From Geosiphon pyriformis (lineage: Eukaryota > Glomeromycota > Glomeromycetes > Archaeosporales > Geosiphonaceae), in assembly GCA_016748015.1 (NCBI GenBank), contig JAAOMT010000240.1, positions 83,383 through 147,382 on the forward strand: 64,000 bases of DNA, given 5' to 3'. Below, piece after piece: positions 49,401 to 62,895 of this stretch. The notes beneath the pieces were generated by a model that was not told the origin of the DNA, searched no databases, and worked only from the letters and a program-made list of their open reading frames with translations. A program made the translations under genes and the position numbers. Numbering within the stretch: position 1 is the first letter of the stretch; every line of letters starts with the position of its first letter.

Positions 49401-49659
49401 AAGTGTGGGTTCGAATAATATGATAAATGTAGAAGTGAAGGATGATGGGACGACTTTCATCTCTGATCCTATAAACAATTGGGATCTCATGAGATCAAGT
49501 ACCACTTCGGTATCTTCCTTGGATATGTTATGGGACGGAATATTAACAACAGTAAATGCTAATCCATACAACTTCCTCCGCCTCAATAAAGGTTTTATTG
49601 CGGAAGACAAACTGGCGTCCCTTTTGTTAAAATATATACATGGTCGTATTCCATTTTAA
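43484..49659 (+). CDS. MED14: Mediator complex subunit MED14 (Rgr1)
   Basis: The first thirteen exons join in phase: 43484-43632, 43686-43881, 43964-44055, 44318-44396, 44467-44637, 44719-44983, 45062-45304, 45397-45440, 45517-45605, 45684-45763, 45844-46130, 46230-46389 and 46534-46686. Further exons follow from about 47331 to the stop at 49657-49659. The N-terminal Med14 domain shows VTSLLRLTEI, LHFLEEKRQNFSKILALVKF, AIDVLTSGTYQRFPTSLK and DVSRWLQERKAQPRIDL. PSDRWMTVDLKFFVQSNPEKWF and later WFSPKLRTCSVRI, ILTRTLTILRTLDEL are also compatible. MED14 is the backbone joining Mediator head, middle and tail. The stretch 46687-47330 is not resolved: a long intron or missed exons. The total length is therefore not given. 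Confidence 0.85.
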
Positions 49660-49847
49660 GACAAAGAACATCTCTATTCAAATTGAAGCTCAGGGAGCTT
49701 TTTTTAGAGCATAGATCCTTTATAGACATCCTAAATGAAAATTAAAACTTTACCGAGAAAATGCAAATGAAAATTATTTTATTGCGGTTTTGTTTTCCGT
49801 CAAATTCATTTTTAGCAGCAAGGTGAACTTGATCTTTCTCAAATTAT

Positions 49848-50615
49848 TTATTTCAATGGAATGAAGCGGGATGAGTGAGTTGCTCCAATACCTAATTAAA
49901 ATATTAGATATTTGATCAAAATATATCGGACTGGGGAAGGGTAGAAACAGGATATAGAGTAGAGACTACATACCAGGACGTCCATGCTTAACAGGTTTGT
50001 ACGAAATAGAGAATTCAGCAAGGTAGTGGCCGATCATATCAGGCTATTTGTTTGAGGAAAAAGTTTAATTATGTGGCTATAATTGATATGAACGCAGGAG
50101 AAAAGAACCTAAGATGGCAAATAGTTTTTAACCTTGACTTCTACTTGATTAAATGTCTTCCCATTGTACACGCCAACAACTGAACCAATCATCTCCGGCA
50201 CAATAATCATGTCACGCAGATGAGTTTTTACCACTGCTGGTTTTTCATTCGGAGGCGCTTCTTTTTTAGCTTTACGAAGTTTTTTGATAAGGCCCATTGG
50301 CTTCCGTTTCAAACCACGTTGGAATCTTCGCCGAGCACGAGCATGCACCAAGTCCATTAACTTCCAAATAAATTAAATTAATAAACAATGGTTCATCAAG
50401 TCCCGTAAACAGAAATGAAATACCTGCTCAGAGGTCAAGTCTAAAAGTTGATCAAGGTCCACGCCTCGATATGAGAACTTTTTGAAAGTTCTCTTCTTTT
50501 TTTGTTCAGCAGCTGCGATGGGATCGTAATCGTCAGACTACGGTAAAGAAAGTTTTACTTAAACATTTTTTGATCACTTCATTAACCCAAGGAACTTGTT
50601 AATCTCCCTCACCAT
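49848..50615 (-). CDS. RPS15: 40S ribosomal protein uS19 (RPS15), 152 aa
   Basis: Minus-strand exons 50615-50613 (the ATG alone), 50537-50424, 50360-50133, 50043-49974 and 49891-49848 join in phase. The sequence is plainly S15: [100 protein letters not shown]. It sits in the head of the small subunit. The first coding exon is only the start codon, followed directly by GTGAGG, so the intron interrupts right after Met1; ribosomal protein genes often have such early introns. It converges with MED14 with only 188 bases between the stops. Confidence 0.97.
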
Positions 50616-51392
50616 TTTGCAAGTCTTGGTAAAAGATTCCGGTTAAATTCGAGAAGAAATTTTTACGATTAAATTTTTAAATTGGTATCCCCACAAATGT
50701 GTCACCAGATTTGTTACCCCAATTTCTACTAGAAATTTTCTAAAAACTGTTTATATTTTTTTTTGCATAATTATTCTTATATTGATGTAATAATATTTAT
50801 AATTAATTAATTTACATAATTTGCAATATTATATAAAATTATTATATTTTTTTTAAATAATAATAAATATTTAACTAAATGCTATATTATTCTTTTTAAA
50901 CAAAAATATATCAGGGATTTGATTATTAATTCATTATTAATTTTTTATGGTAAACTTTCTAAATTTTCACATTAAAAAATGATTTATACTTTAGTAAGTT
51001 TAACTTTAAATTTATTTACTTTGAAAACTAGAATCAAAGTTCTTAATGCATAAAAGTCGAGTATTAGCATCAAATATTTTTAATATAATATGTTCCAAAT
51101 CTTTTAGGTTCATTATAAACAAAATATTTTTACGAACCTTTCAAAGTGATAGAGATATCCTTTGCTGATCAGAATTTACGTTTCACTTAAAAATTATTAA
51201 GAGTTGAAATTCAATCTGCTGCTAGAAAATATCCAATAAATTTTTTGGATAAAATATTCATAAATTACTTGTCTCTCGATCATAAATTCATTAGCCTCAA
51301 TTTCTCCAGCATAGTTGAAATAAAATTTTTAGGCTGTCAAACAAAATCGATCTGATATTAAAAGAACAACTCAGTAATAATGTGAAAAACCC
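50616..51392. other. AT-rich intergenic region
   Basis: About 0.8 kb between RPS15 (upstream side) and the 3' end of ferrochelatase. It is AT-rich with no visible gene. The part next to 50616 should hold the RPS15 promoter. Confidence 0.6.
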
Positions 51393-52701
<1,309 letters not shown>

Positions 52702-52714
52702 CTTTTTAGTATAT

Positions 52715-53160
52715 TTAAAGGTGAAAATGTTCAAGAGTCAAATGAATATAAAAACGTAATGGGGGACATTCTTTAACATTAACAGGGAAATAAATTGGGA
52801 TTTTTTGAGTGTATACATAAAATTCTTCCACAAACCCTTTTTTGTCATCCGTTTGACCACTAATTGTGGCTAAACCTCCATTCAGAGTGGGAGCAAGAAA
52901 GGTTTTTCTAACTTCTGAGCAAAGTTAGCGTTATATATAAATCCCGAATATAAAAGACCAGATTTTTCTAAGAATAGTCAAGACTCACACTTCCCACTTA
53001 AATCGCTTGACGTGGAAAACCTTCTAAAAAGTGATGCTTTTTGAACGAGCATATTGAATTCGAGACAGCCAGGACAGTCTTGTGTTGCGAGTTAAATTTT
53101 TATGAAGCAGATCGTAGATCATCCCGATGTAGAAGCTTGTCTGACTTGTCATTGTACTGC
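52715..53160 (-). other. Possible upstream exons of ferrochelatase or a small gene
   Basis: Two minus-strand coding-like blocks lie upstream of the ferrochelatase core. One, near 53150-53030, encodes MIYDLLHKNLTRNTRLSWLS followed by RIQYARSK. It is Arg-rich, free of acidic residues after the start, and looks like a mitochondrial presequence. The other, near 52920-52745, encodes RKTFLAPTLNGGLATISGQT and more after a TTTGCTCAG acceptor. I cannot join either to the ferrochelatase exon with a clean GT donor in the right phase. Either a presequence exon of HEM15 or a separate small gene is possible. Confidence 0.3.
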
Positions 53161-53405
53161 GACGATTTGCAATCCAATTGGAAGAATAGAAACTTTCTTC
53201 AACCCGGGGAACGTAAATTAAAAATCACCAGCCATTCTATGCGTACTACCATTCACGTGATTACAACATTCACCAACCGATAAACAAAGATCGGAAATTT
53301 GGCTACTTACCCACAAGGATATTAATGATATAATATATTATTCTGTCCATTTTTGAAAAATTAATTTTTTAACTGGTAAAAGTCGCGACTTTATTTTAGA
53401 CTTAT

Positions 53406-55169
53406 ATGGCGGTACCAATTTTACCAGCTGACTGCGTTGGGGAAATTGTTGGGCACTTGCATGAAGACAACTCATCGCTACACTCTTGCATATTGGTGAA
53501 TCGCTTATGGTGTGAAAATGGAATGCGATTTTTATGGCGCCAACCTTTTCGACTTGCCAAACTCCTTCCCATTAATCGACAAATATCTCTTATCGACACA
53601 TATTTGTCGTGTTTATCTGCTGACGAAAAAACCGATTTGTTCGAGAGTGAACGTGTGTATGTTCCCTCATTGACAAACAGCTCTCCAGCTTTCAACTATC
53701 CAGAACTTTTGCGCCACCTTAGCATTGAGAATCTTTACTTGTGTGTTTCAAAATGGGTAGACAAAAATAAGTGTGAAGGAGTCCGAAGCAGTCACAGTGT
53801 CAAGGTTCTTTGTCAGGAACTTCGTAGTCTTTTTATGAGACGTAGTCCCATACTTGATTCCTTAAGTCTGGACATGGTTCCTGATGACCGATGGCCTGGT
53901 TTTCCTTCTTTCTTATATTATTCTGAAGCTGAGACATGGCTTTACAGATTAAGGGAATTTGCTATTATTGCTCCATTAATTAAGTGGGGCGTCTTTGATG
54001 ATTTAGCCCGACATACAATACAACTACGTAAATTGACTATATATTTAGTTAGTTATCCAAGACAACCGACCGAAGCACGAAGCTTGGCTGGTTTTATTCA
54101 AGCACAAAAAGGACTAGAACATTTTAAACTGGTAAATCATACACATTTGAGCCAGAACAATTCACGCGTGTCTCCACCAATACATCTTAGCGTTCCCGTT
54201 AGACTCCAAGCTCGACAAAATGCACCGATAGTTGCTACCCCACCCACTATCATTATCTCACAGGCTGTACAAGCAAACCACTCAAATCAGGTATCAGGGC
54301 CAGTTTCAATTATTATCCCCCAGCTTCCTACAACCTTCACTGCATCCTCTGAAACTAGATGTCTTCCGATTATTCTCTCCGCTTTACTTAGTCAATACGC
54401 TACTTTGACTCAAGCTGAATTTGTTGGATTGAAGTTTAATGACAGTGCTTCCCTAAGTGTTTTATCCAATTGCTGCAAATTACTAGAATCAATAGAATTG
54501 AGCAGATGTCATTTTCCTCGTGACTTATCAGTTAATTCTTCCTGGTTGCCTCAAGAATTGCCAGCGTTACGAAAAATTTATTTCTCACCAGTTGATCCTG
54601 TAATTGATGATGTCTACTGGCGATTAGTTCGTAAAACAAATATCAACCTGAAAGAATTGTGTATTCGTTCTTCAACCACTCTTTGCCAAGACACTTTTTC
54701 AATGTTAGTTGTATCCATCAGCCGTCATTGTCCAAATCTTTTTTCACTTGCCTTGCCCGTGCACAAGAATGGCCTTTCACGCTTATGTGAACTTTTTCAT
54801 TCTTTCTCGCAACTTGAGAGGCTAACTCTTTTTATCAATGGTCAATGTGATACACTAATTGAGGATGAGGATAATAAAGCTGAGGATGATGTAAGTGGAT
54901 TTTTGCCAAAGCTTGGTTTGGTACTACCATTGACTTTGCGATATCTGGATGTAGAACTGCCATGGTGGTTTACTGCTGGTTCATTGGAATCTTTCTTGAT
55001 TAATTCAAAAGCTCCTCTGGAAACTCTCAAATTTCGAAATTCGCCCTGTATTTCTGACCAGCATCAAGTAGTGATAATGTTTTATTTGAATGATACGCTT
55101 GTGGATAAGGACATTGTGAACACCAAAAAATCACCTCTATTAATGGAAGATTCCATAAAGGGGTTGTAA
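53406..55169 (+). CDS. F-box protein with leucine-rich repeat-like C-terminus (587 aa)
   Basis: A single uninterrupted frame starts at 53406. The N-terminal 50 residues form an F-box: LPADCVGEIVGHL, then SLHSCILVNRLWCENGMRFL and W. The rest has irregular leucine-rich segments (LTQAEFVGLKF, LSVLSNCCKLLESIELSRC, LRKIYF, NLKELCIRSS, LFSLALPV, LERLTLFINGQ, LRYLDVELP), as in F-box/LRR substrate receptors of SCF ubiquitin ligases. A stretch rich in Pro, Thr and Ile at about residues 250-320 interrupts the repeats. Absence of introns, unlike every neighbour, fits the large lineage-specific F-box families of mycorrhizal fungi, perhaps spread by duplication. The substrate is unknown. Confidence 0.88.
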   Translation: MAVPILPADCVGEIVGHLHEDNSSLHSCILVNRLWCENGMRFLWRQPFRLAKLLPINRQISLIDTYLSCLSADEKTDLFESERVYVPSLTNSSPAFNYPELLRHLSIENLYLCVSKWVDKNKCEGVRSSHSVKVLCQELRSLFMRRSPILDSLSLDMVPDDRWPGFPSFLYYSEAETWLYRLREFAIIAPLIKWGVFDDLARHTIQLRKLTIYLVSYPRQPTEARSLAGFIQAQKGLEHFKLVNHTHLSQNNSRVSPPIHLSVPVRLQARQNAPIVATPPTIIISQAVQANHSNQVSGPVSIIIPQLPTTFTASSETRCLPIILSALLSQYATLTQAEFVGLKFNDSASLSVLSNCCKLLESIELSRCHFPRDLSVNSSWLPQELPALRKIYFSPVDPVIDDVYWRLVRKTNINLKELCIRSSTTLCQDTFSMLVVSISRHCPNLFSLALPVHKNGLSRLCELFHSFSQLERLTLFINGQCDTLIEDEDNKAEDDVSGFLPKLGLVLPLTLRYLDVELPWWFTAGSLESFLINSKAPLETLKFRNSPCISDQHQVVIMFYLNDTLVDKDIVNTKKSPLLMEDSIKGL

Positions 55170-55914
55170 AAAGTTTAAGTTTAATGGATCTATTTGTACT
55201 TTAGCTCTTATCCGTGGTACATGGTTTTCCTCATGTTTTCAATGGATGGACAACTGCCTAAAATATTTATTCTATTAATCTTAGGAACATTTTGAAATTT
55301 TGATTCTGTTGGCACAGAGCATAAAATTCCTTGTAATATATATACTTTTTAATAAAATCTGCGAATAAGAAATCATCCATTAATCCATTAACACTCTGTG
55401 AAAGTAATCCAGACTGAAAATTTACAGTGATTAATCATATTTTATATATGAAGGCCGGCATCTATTCATCAGCATCCGTTTACATTATCATTTGGTAATT
55501 AAGCATCTTATTGGATAACGCATTTTGACTTAACCAGTCAATCCCGATCTTGGATGGTCGTTGACTTTTAAATAGCATTTTTTATTTCCTTCCCACTCAA
55601 AATCGATAATCGCTATCGTGGTGAGTTTTTTTTATTTTTTTTTAGAAGTTGTCTGTTTATTTTTATATTGAGAGCGAGAAGGGAGTTAAAAATAAAATTT
55701 CTTAACTCCCAAAACACTTGAAAATAACTCAAGTTAGTAGTATCGAACTTCTATTAGTGAAAAACTCCTATTTTTTGAGACGAAGTGTTTGGCCGTCTTT
55801 GTATTTAACCAATCTTTTTTTGCACCTTTTATTTGATACAATAAAGACTTGTCTCTAAGCTTCCAAATATAGGATCCCCTTGAACACTTGATCACTTTTA
55901 ATAAATTATTCAAG
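55170..55914. other. Intergenic region with a short hairpin
   Basis: About 745 bases between the F-box gene and ribosomal P0. At 55681-55710 a 9-bp perfect inverted repeat, GGGAGTTAA / TTAACTCCC, flanks a 12-base loop. The P0 promoter and 5' UTR must lie here. No other feature is seen. Confidence 0.55.
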
Positions 55915-57169
55915 ATGTCAAAGGGAGGCGGTCGCACGAAAAAGGCAGAATATTTTGAAAAACTCAAGGAACTACTGGGGGAATATCCGTCAATCTTTAT
56001 TGTGAATGTTGATAATGTTGGGTCTAATCAAATGCATCAAATCCGAAGTTCGCTCCGTAAGAAAGCAGTTGTGTTGATGGGAAAGAATACCATGGTCCGG
56101 AGCTGTCTCAAGGGACTTATCAGCGAAAATCCCCACTTTGAAAAGTTGATGCCACATGTCAAGGGTAACATTGGGTTCGTTTTTACGAAAGGCGATTTAA
56201 AGGAGACAAGAGACGTGATCTTGTCCAATAGGGTAAAGTGCCATAAGTTAACCACCATGAAGAGTTTCTTTAAAAACAAATCCCTCCTTATGATCTGATC
56301 ATTCTAAATTAGGTTAAAGCTCCTGCCAAGGCTGGTTCTCTTGCCCCAATCGATGTATATGTGCCTGCTGGTAATACTGGTATGGAACCTGGCAAGACCT
56401 CCTTTTTCCAGGCTCTTGGTGTCCCCACCAAGATTGCTCGTGGTACGATTGAAATTATAAACGATATGCACTTGATCAAAGTTGGTTCCAAAGTCGGTGC
56501 TTCTGAGGCAGCTTTATTGAACATGTTAAACATCTCGCCGTTCACATATGGCTTGACGGTTGTACAAATCTTTGACAGTGGGGCTGTCTTCCATCCTTCT
56601 GTGTTGGATATCGAAGAGAAAACGTTGATCGATCGTTTTATGAGTGGCATTCAAATCATTGCTGCTCTGTCACTTCGTATCAATTATCCTACAATAGCAT
56701 CGGTGCCCCATTCACTCATCAATGGATACAAAAACTTGTTGGCTATTTCTTTAGCAACTGATTATACCTTTCCTGCCTCTGAAAAGGTTAGAATAAAATT
56801 TTTTCCTTGCAACCTGATTTTCATAAAAAGACCAAAAGATGAACGAAATTCTTCGACAAACATGGAAAATCTAAATCCTTGGATGATAAAAAAATATATA
56901 CTCTAATTTTTTGCTGATGGTTTTAAATAGTCTATTTATCCTAAGATTATTGGTTTCACTTAAGAAACATGAACAGTTTTTAATATTAACACATTTCTTT
57001 CGTCATCCAGATTAAAGCCTATCTCGCCGATCCAACCGCTTTTGCTGCTGCTGCTGGTCCTGTATCGGCTGCCGATTCAGCACCCGCTGTTGCTGCTGCT
57101 GCTGCTGCGAAAGAAGAAGAACCGGAGGAAGAATCTGATGAAGATATGGGTTTAGATCTGTTCGGCTAA
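55915..57169 (+). CDS. RPP0: 60S ribosomal stalk protein P0 (uL10), 316 aa
   Basis: Exons 55915-56232, 56313-56786 and 57011-57169 join in phase. The N-terminal half binds rRNA and shows [38 protein letters not shown] and [11 protein letters not shown]. The middle shows [36 protein letters not shown] and [20 protein letters not shown]. The C-terminal Ala hinge leads to the acidic end [14 protein letters not shown], the P-protein tail that recruits elongation factors. Length equals the family norm (about 317). The second intron (56787-57010) is the longest in this gene. Confidence 0.97.
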
Positions 57170-58920
57170 AAGTCTGCTTATTCAAAGAATATGATTAAAA
57201 GCACACCACTCGAGAGAAAAACCAAAATCTCCTGTCTTTATGTAAAAAAAGAACAAGCAAGCGACTGTCAAATCAATAAAAGAATGTTTTTACTATATAT
57301 TGCTTTTAAATCATTTATTAGACAGAACATTTGAGACTAAATAAATCAATTCATAGGTTTGTATATGATGAAAATAACACTTTATTGGCTGCATAAGTTA
57401 AAACTATTATTAACATTTGCAAATTTATGATCTGAAATAATTATTAAAAATAATGAATTTAAAATAAAAATAAAAGTTTATTTAAATTTAAAGAAATTAT
57501 TAAATTTAACAATAAATAAAACAAATTAAATAATAAATAATATTAAAATATAATTAATTGCAATTTATATAATTTTAATTTTAATATTAACTTTTTAAAT
57601 TAAGGTTTTTAAATCATTAAATAAAATTGTTTTTTAAAAAAAACTTGTTTTTATGCAATTTTAAATAATATTGTTTTAATTTTTTTAATTAAAATTTTGT
57701 TACAATTTTACAAATACATTTTTTTATTGTCTAAATAATTAAGAAAACAACTTTTTAAAATACTTGTAAATTAATTTAAATTATTTGTAATAATTAATAT
57801 AAAAATTAATAATAAAAATTAAAAATAATTAATTTTTGAATTAAATTTTGCTTAATAACAATATTATTGTTTATTGCAAATTAAAATGCTTTGTTATAAT
57901 TAGCATTAATACTATAAAACTAATAAAAAAAACACAAAACTAATGGTTTAAAAATGCCAAAAAAAACTTTTTTAAAATTATAAAATAATTTAATAATTTA
58001 ATATTAAATAATAATAATTGCTTTTTTGCTGTTTTAATTTAAAAATAATAATAAAATTACACTTAATAAAATATTAAAAATTTTACAATTAATATTATTT
58101 TAATTATTTTGATTTTATATATAAATATAAATTATGTTTATATTATTAATTTTAACAATATATTTAATTAGATTGTATTTTTTAATATTTTAATTTTAAT
58201 ATTTTTACTTATTATTATTAATTTTTAAAAATTACTTATGTTTATTTAGCAAATAATTATAAATATACAACTTTTAAAAATAAAATGTGTGCAATTATTT
58301 ATTCTTAATTTGATAATTACAATTAAAAACTATTATTTTAAAAAATTTGTTTAAAAATAATTCCTATTAAAAACAAAAAATATATTTATTCAAAGTAATT
58401 ACATAAATCAAATATGCTTTAACTATTTAGTTATTTAAAATAGTTTATATAATATAATCACATAATATAAAATAATATATTCAAGAAATTTACAGAATTA
58501 CAATATAAAAACAAAAACTATGTATGAAAAAGATGCTGTTTAAATAAATTATTTAAAAATATAATTTCATTGTAATCAATCAACCAAACAGAAAGAGAAA
58601 TTTTGAACAAAAACTTGTTATTTACCAAGAGGAATATATACTTAATGATTTATTTTTTAATTTGAGCCCGTCTTTTTGATGGAAATATATATTCTTATCA
58701 TTTGGCACATTATGTTAAAAGCTCGATTTTTTACATTTCATTATTGTCACATTATTCATGTATCACAAAAAATCACGCAAGGATTCTCAACGAATAAAAT
58801 GGATATCAACTAGGTCGCGTTTTTTTTTGCATTCTTTTAAGATTCTACCCTACAGAAATCACTACCAGATACAACAATTTTTATTTTCTTTTACCCGGCT
58901 GGCGAAAGTACAGTGGCAAA
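57170..58920. other. AT-rich intergenic region
   Basis: About 1.75 kb. The first 130 bases look like the P0 3' UTR. From 57400 to 58560 the sequence is almost purely A/T homopolymer DNA. The last 300 bases are more balanced and include the ASF1 promoter region. No gene is seen. Confidence 0.7.
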
Positions 58921-60028
58921 ATGAGTATTGTCAACATCACAGATATCAAAGTGCTTGATAATCCCGCCCTGTTTTCAACTGACTTCTCGTTTGAGATCAC
59001 GTTTGAGTGTATTACCGAATTACAAGACGGTAAGTGTGGTAGTTATCAAGTGGGTCTTTATCAAATTCTCCAAGAGGGAGGGATGTTTTTCCAGAAACAC
59101 TTTGAATGAAGTTCAACATTTTGTGGCTTGGAGTATGCAATCCCAACCAACTCGGTCCTTCGCTTTTAGGTCACGCGTACAAAGCTATTGGAACGCGTTT
59201 TCAACTGCTAAAGCTTTTGAGTCTTTCTTTATTGTTTTATCCAAGTCCATGATTCAATAGTGTGGTCCAGTTCTTCAGTGTGTTACTGTGTGGTCAATAT
59301 TCAAATCTCAGTGCGTTCTTCTTGATTGCTATCAAATAGATTTGGAATGGAAGGTAATCTATGTCGGTTCACCGGAAGGCGAAGAACATGACCAAGTTCT
59401 AGATAGCATAATGGTGGGCCCTGTTCCGGCTGGCGTTAATAAATTCGTGTTTCAGGTAAATTTTTAGTCTTAAACACTTGTCTGACAAATCATTCTAAAA
59501 ATCTCACAAAGCTTACAATATTCACTAGACACCTCCCGCGGATCACACTAAAATACCACCAAACGATATTCTAGGTGTGACGGTGATTATCATTACATGT
59601 TCCTTCCGAAACCAAGAATTCGTGCGTGTAGGATATTACGTTAATAATGAGTATATTGATGAAGAGCTGAGGGAGAACCCGCCTGAGGAGATTCAATTAG
59701 AAAAATTGTACAAGAACATTTTGGCTGATAAGCCTCGCGTCACAAGACTGCGTATCAAATGGTAATTTCCAAAACGTGATAAAACTATTTGGTCAAATGT
59801 AAATCTAATTATGAAATTACCTTTTTTCTTATTAGGGATCTAGAAGGAGACGAACCCATGGCTGATGTAACAAATGTTGGAATGACTCAGGAGCCAGAAT
59901 CACAACAACAAGAAAGTAATCAGCTTAAAGGAGAAAGCTCCTTTGGTTTCTTCCCCTCTTCCCAACCAGCGACCTCACCATCATCCACTGACTTTGGAAA
60001 TCCTTCCTCTCTTACATTATCTTCCTAA
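58921..60028 (+). CDS. ASF1: Histone H3-H4 chaperone ASF1 (216 aa)
   Basis: Exons 58921-59029, 59340-59455, 59529-59761 and 59836-60028 join in phase. The Asf1 core is clear: [92 protein letters not shown], then VTRLRIKWD at the end of the Ig-like domain (about residue 155). The remaining 60 residues are a Gln/Ser-rich, partly acidic tail, shorter than the acidic tail of budding yeast. It hands H3-H4 to CAF-1 and HIRA in nucleosome assembly. The first intron, 310 bases, is the longest here. Confidence 0.97.
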
Positions 60029-60425
60029 TGTTGCAACCTCCACGTATCCTCCATCGAACTTTATCAGGCAAGGTTTATGATCTGTAATTGTTTCAGGTTT
60101 GACGCTTGGATATTTTCATTTATCTCTATAATCTTTTAAAAATTTTTCCAGATAATTTTTTCTTATTGTATATTCTTCTCAATTTTTTATCAGCCTATTT
60201 TCACTAAGCTAGTAATATCTTTATACACGAGGCAAAATACTCCATCAATTTAGATTATTCACAAACGAGAAAATGAGGCCTACATCGCAGCTTGGTTTCC
60301 AAGCTTCTCTTTCATGAATATTGGGAAGAGAAATATTTCCGATTGAAATTATTTAAATTACACTTTGTTAAATTCAAAATATTTCTTTAAACAGAAGTTT
60401 ATTCAATCATCGAAATGGGGGAAAA

Positions 60426-61857
60426 TCATAAATCATTTTTGAATTTTGAAGAAATCCCACCTCTGGTTTTTGCGGTTATCCGAGTAGGGGTTGCTTCTGT
60501 ACTCTCCGGTGTTATAATGATATGTGGATTCTGGGCAGGTCGATACGGCAAAAAACTACCAAAAACAAAGTGTTGCACCACCGGAAACTTTTTTAGGGCC
60601 TCATCAACATACATCTTTAACAGGCCTGAGTTGATTTTTGTCCAATTGATTACACTTGAAATGTCGTATAGAATTGGCGAGTGTTCGTGGAATGGACCTT
60701 TTTTTACCTGATTCAAGCCGAATATGAAAATTTGCATTGAAAACCTCGAAAAATAGGAATTCTAGCAATTGAATTACCTCGTTTATATATTTTATACTTG
60801 AAAAGTACATGTATTCTTCAGCGTAAGTGTTTACCATGTCTTCTGATAGTATGGATTTTGGATTAATTCGGCGTTGATCTATAGAAAATATGTATAATGG
60901 AATAGCCGTATAAACCTCCAAGAAATCAAATTTAGTTTCCACAAAATTACCTCGAAGCTGTGCGCTACCCCAATAATATGATAAAAATTGATAATCATCC
61001 AACCCCCAAACTCCGTGACTTCCCGCTGGTTCAAGAAGATAGACGCGTTGCAATCCTCTTACCACCTCCAAATACCTTATCAATAAACCAAAAAAAACCA
61101 TTTTAAGAATGACATTTATGTCGCGAACATCTAATAATTAGGGATAAAATTTTCATGTTCAAAACTTGTAATAACGCGAAAAAGGATACTTGACAAACAC
61201 CCTCAACACCAAAGCGGTATGGTCCATTTGACCAAAAATCCCTATCTCATTTAGGCAGCATAACCAGGCGACAAAACTCAGTTCATGCCCGCTTCCATAG
61301 TCGATGCGTGTCCCATGGCCGAAACTTCCCACGAAGTATGGCACCAATTCGATGTTAGCTTTATGCCATTCGGGTGGTAAGATTTTTTCGTGAATCGTTT
61401 TCGCATTCTAGTAAAGTGAAAACATAAGAAGTGGAAATATATTGTTATGAACGAGATATTAGGAGAAGAATGTTACCTGTTCAAGGCGTGCTATCCAGTC
61501 GCGAAAAGCCTTATTACCAAACCTCTGGGGAGTTGGTAAAGGTGGTATTTCATCCACCCAGGCACTTATGGAATTTAATGAATCAACAATTTTCTGGGCT
61601 GTCTAAGCGAGTAGAAAAAAAGTCACCGAATTGTTCATAGATAATTCGAGAAGCTAGAGATATACCTCAGAGACGAAAAATTTGTCGGATATCTTTTTAT
61701 TCACAACACTCTGATTTAGATTTTGAATAAAGGTCATGAGACGGAAAAACGCTTCCGACTCGAGCCATGTTTTGATGTCGGGTTGTTCTGTTATTTCTTT
61801 TCTTGGTTGGATAAAGATATAGCCTTGCGGCAGCGGTTCGTAGTTTATTATCTCCAT
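60426..61857 (-). CDS. PTPA: PP2A phosphatase activator PTPA (RRD family), 347 aa
   Basis: Minus-strand exons 61857-61666, 61602-61477, 61407-61190, 61075-60951, 60878-60778 and 60707-60426 join in phase. PTPA is an ATP-dependent peptidyl-prolyl isomerase-like activator of PP2A. Family blocks include [111 protein letters not shown] and [20 protein letters not shown]. The tail after that is Thr/Lys-rich and non-conserved. It is convergent with ASF1, about 400 bases between the stops. Confidence 0.96.
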
Positions 61858-62152
61858 TTTGTGAATTGAGGTCAACTCTCTTTCTAATCATATTTTCAGA
61901 AACTTGCCGGTTATGTTCAGTATTATAATTATTATAATCATCAAAGTTGCAACTTATACATACGTAATAATTAATTAATAAATTAATATAAATATTATCA
62001 AGCTATTAAACAAAGTTTTAAAAGATTATTTTTTTAATTTATGGTTTCAAATATATATAATTTAATTACTTACGTGTATCAATCTAAATTATTTTACAAC
62101 AGTATCAAAAATAAAATTTGTTTAATATTAATAATATTAGTTTTAGTTATAG

Positions 62153-62222
<70 letters not shown>
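62153..62222. repeat. (AAT)n microsatellite
   Basis: An uninterrupted run of about 22 AAT/ATA triplets on the + strand, not overlapping any gene. Confidence 0.95.
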
Positions 62223-62223
<1 letters not shown>

Positions 62224-62832
62224 TATTTAATATTAATATATAAAAAACTTTATTTATATTATTTTGTTTTTAATTTAAATTATGCTACATATAATTATTT
62301 TTAATTTATAAAACTTATATTTAACTATTTAATTTAAGCATAATTTTAGGATATTTTAAAAACAAAAAAAATCAAATTTTTAATTTTTAAATACATAATT
62401 ATTAATTAATTTATTTTTAAATGTTAATTATTAATTTTGATTTTATATATTTAAAAAATGTATTAATTAATTATTATTATTATTATTTTATTAAGTTAAA
62501 ATAAGCAAATTTTGCAAATACTTTAAATAAACATTTTTTAATTATATAATTTTAAATTAAATACAAAATATATCTTCATATTAAAATAAATATATATTAA
62601 TAAGTTTTTATGTATTTATTTTTAAAATATAAAAAACTTTAATTATTAAAATAATTGTATTTAAATGATTAAAACAAAATTATAAAAATATTATTGTTTT
62701 AATTTTAACATAAAATATTTTTTTGGTTTTTATATTAATCTTTAATAATTTCTTAAAATAAGTTTATATGAAAAAAGATTTTTAAATAATGCTGAACATA
62801 TTTTTTTCATGTTATTATAAATCATAGTAAAA

Positions 62833-62833
<1 letters not shown>

Positions 62834-62894
<61 letters not shown>

Positions 62895-62895
62895 C
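62834..62895. repeat. (ATT)n microsatellite
   Basis: About 20 ATT units on the + strand, followed by ATCATC. Its minus-strand translation is a poly-Ile artefact, not a gene. Confidence 0.95.
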
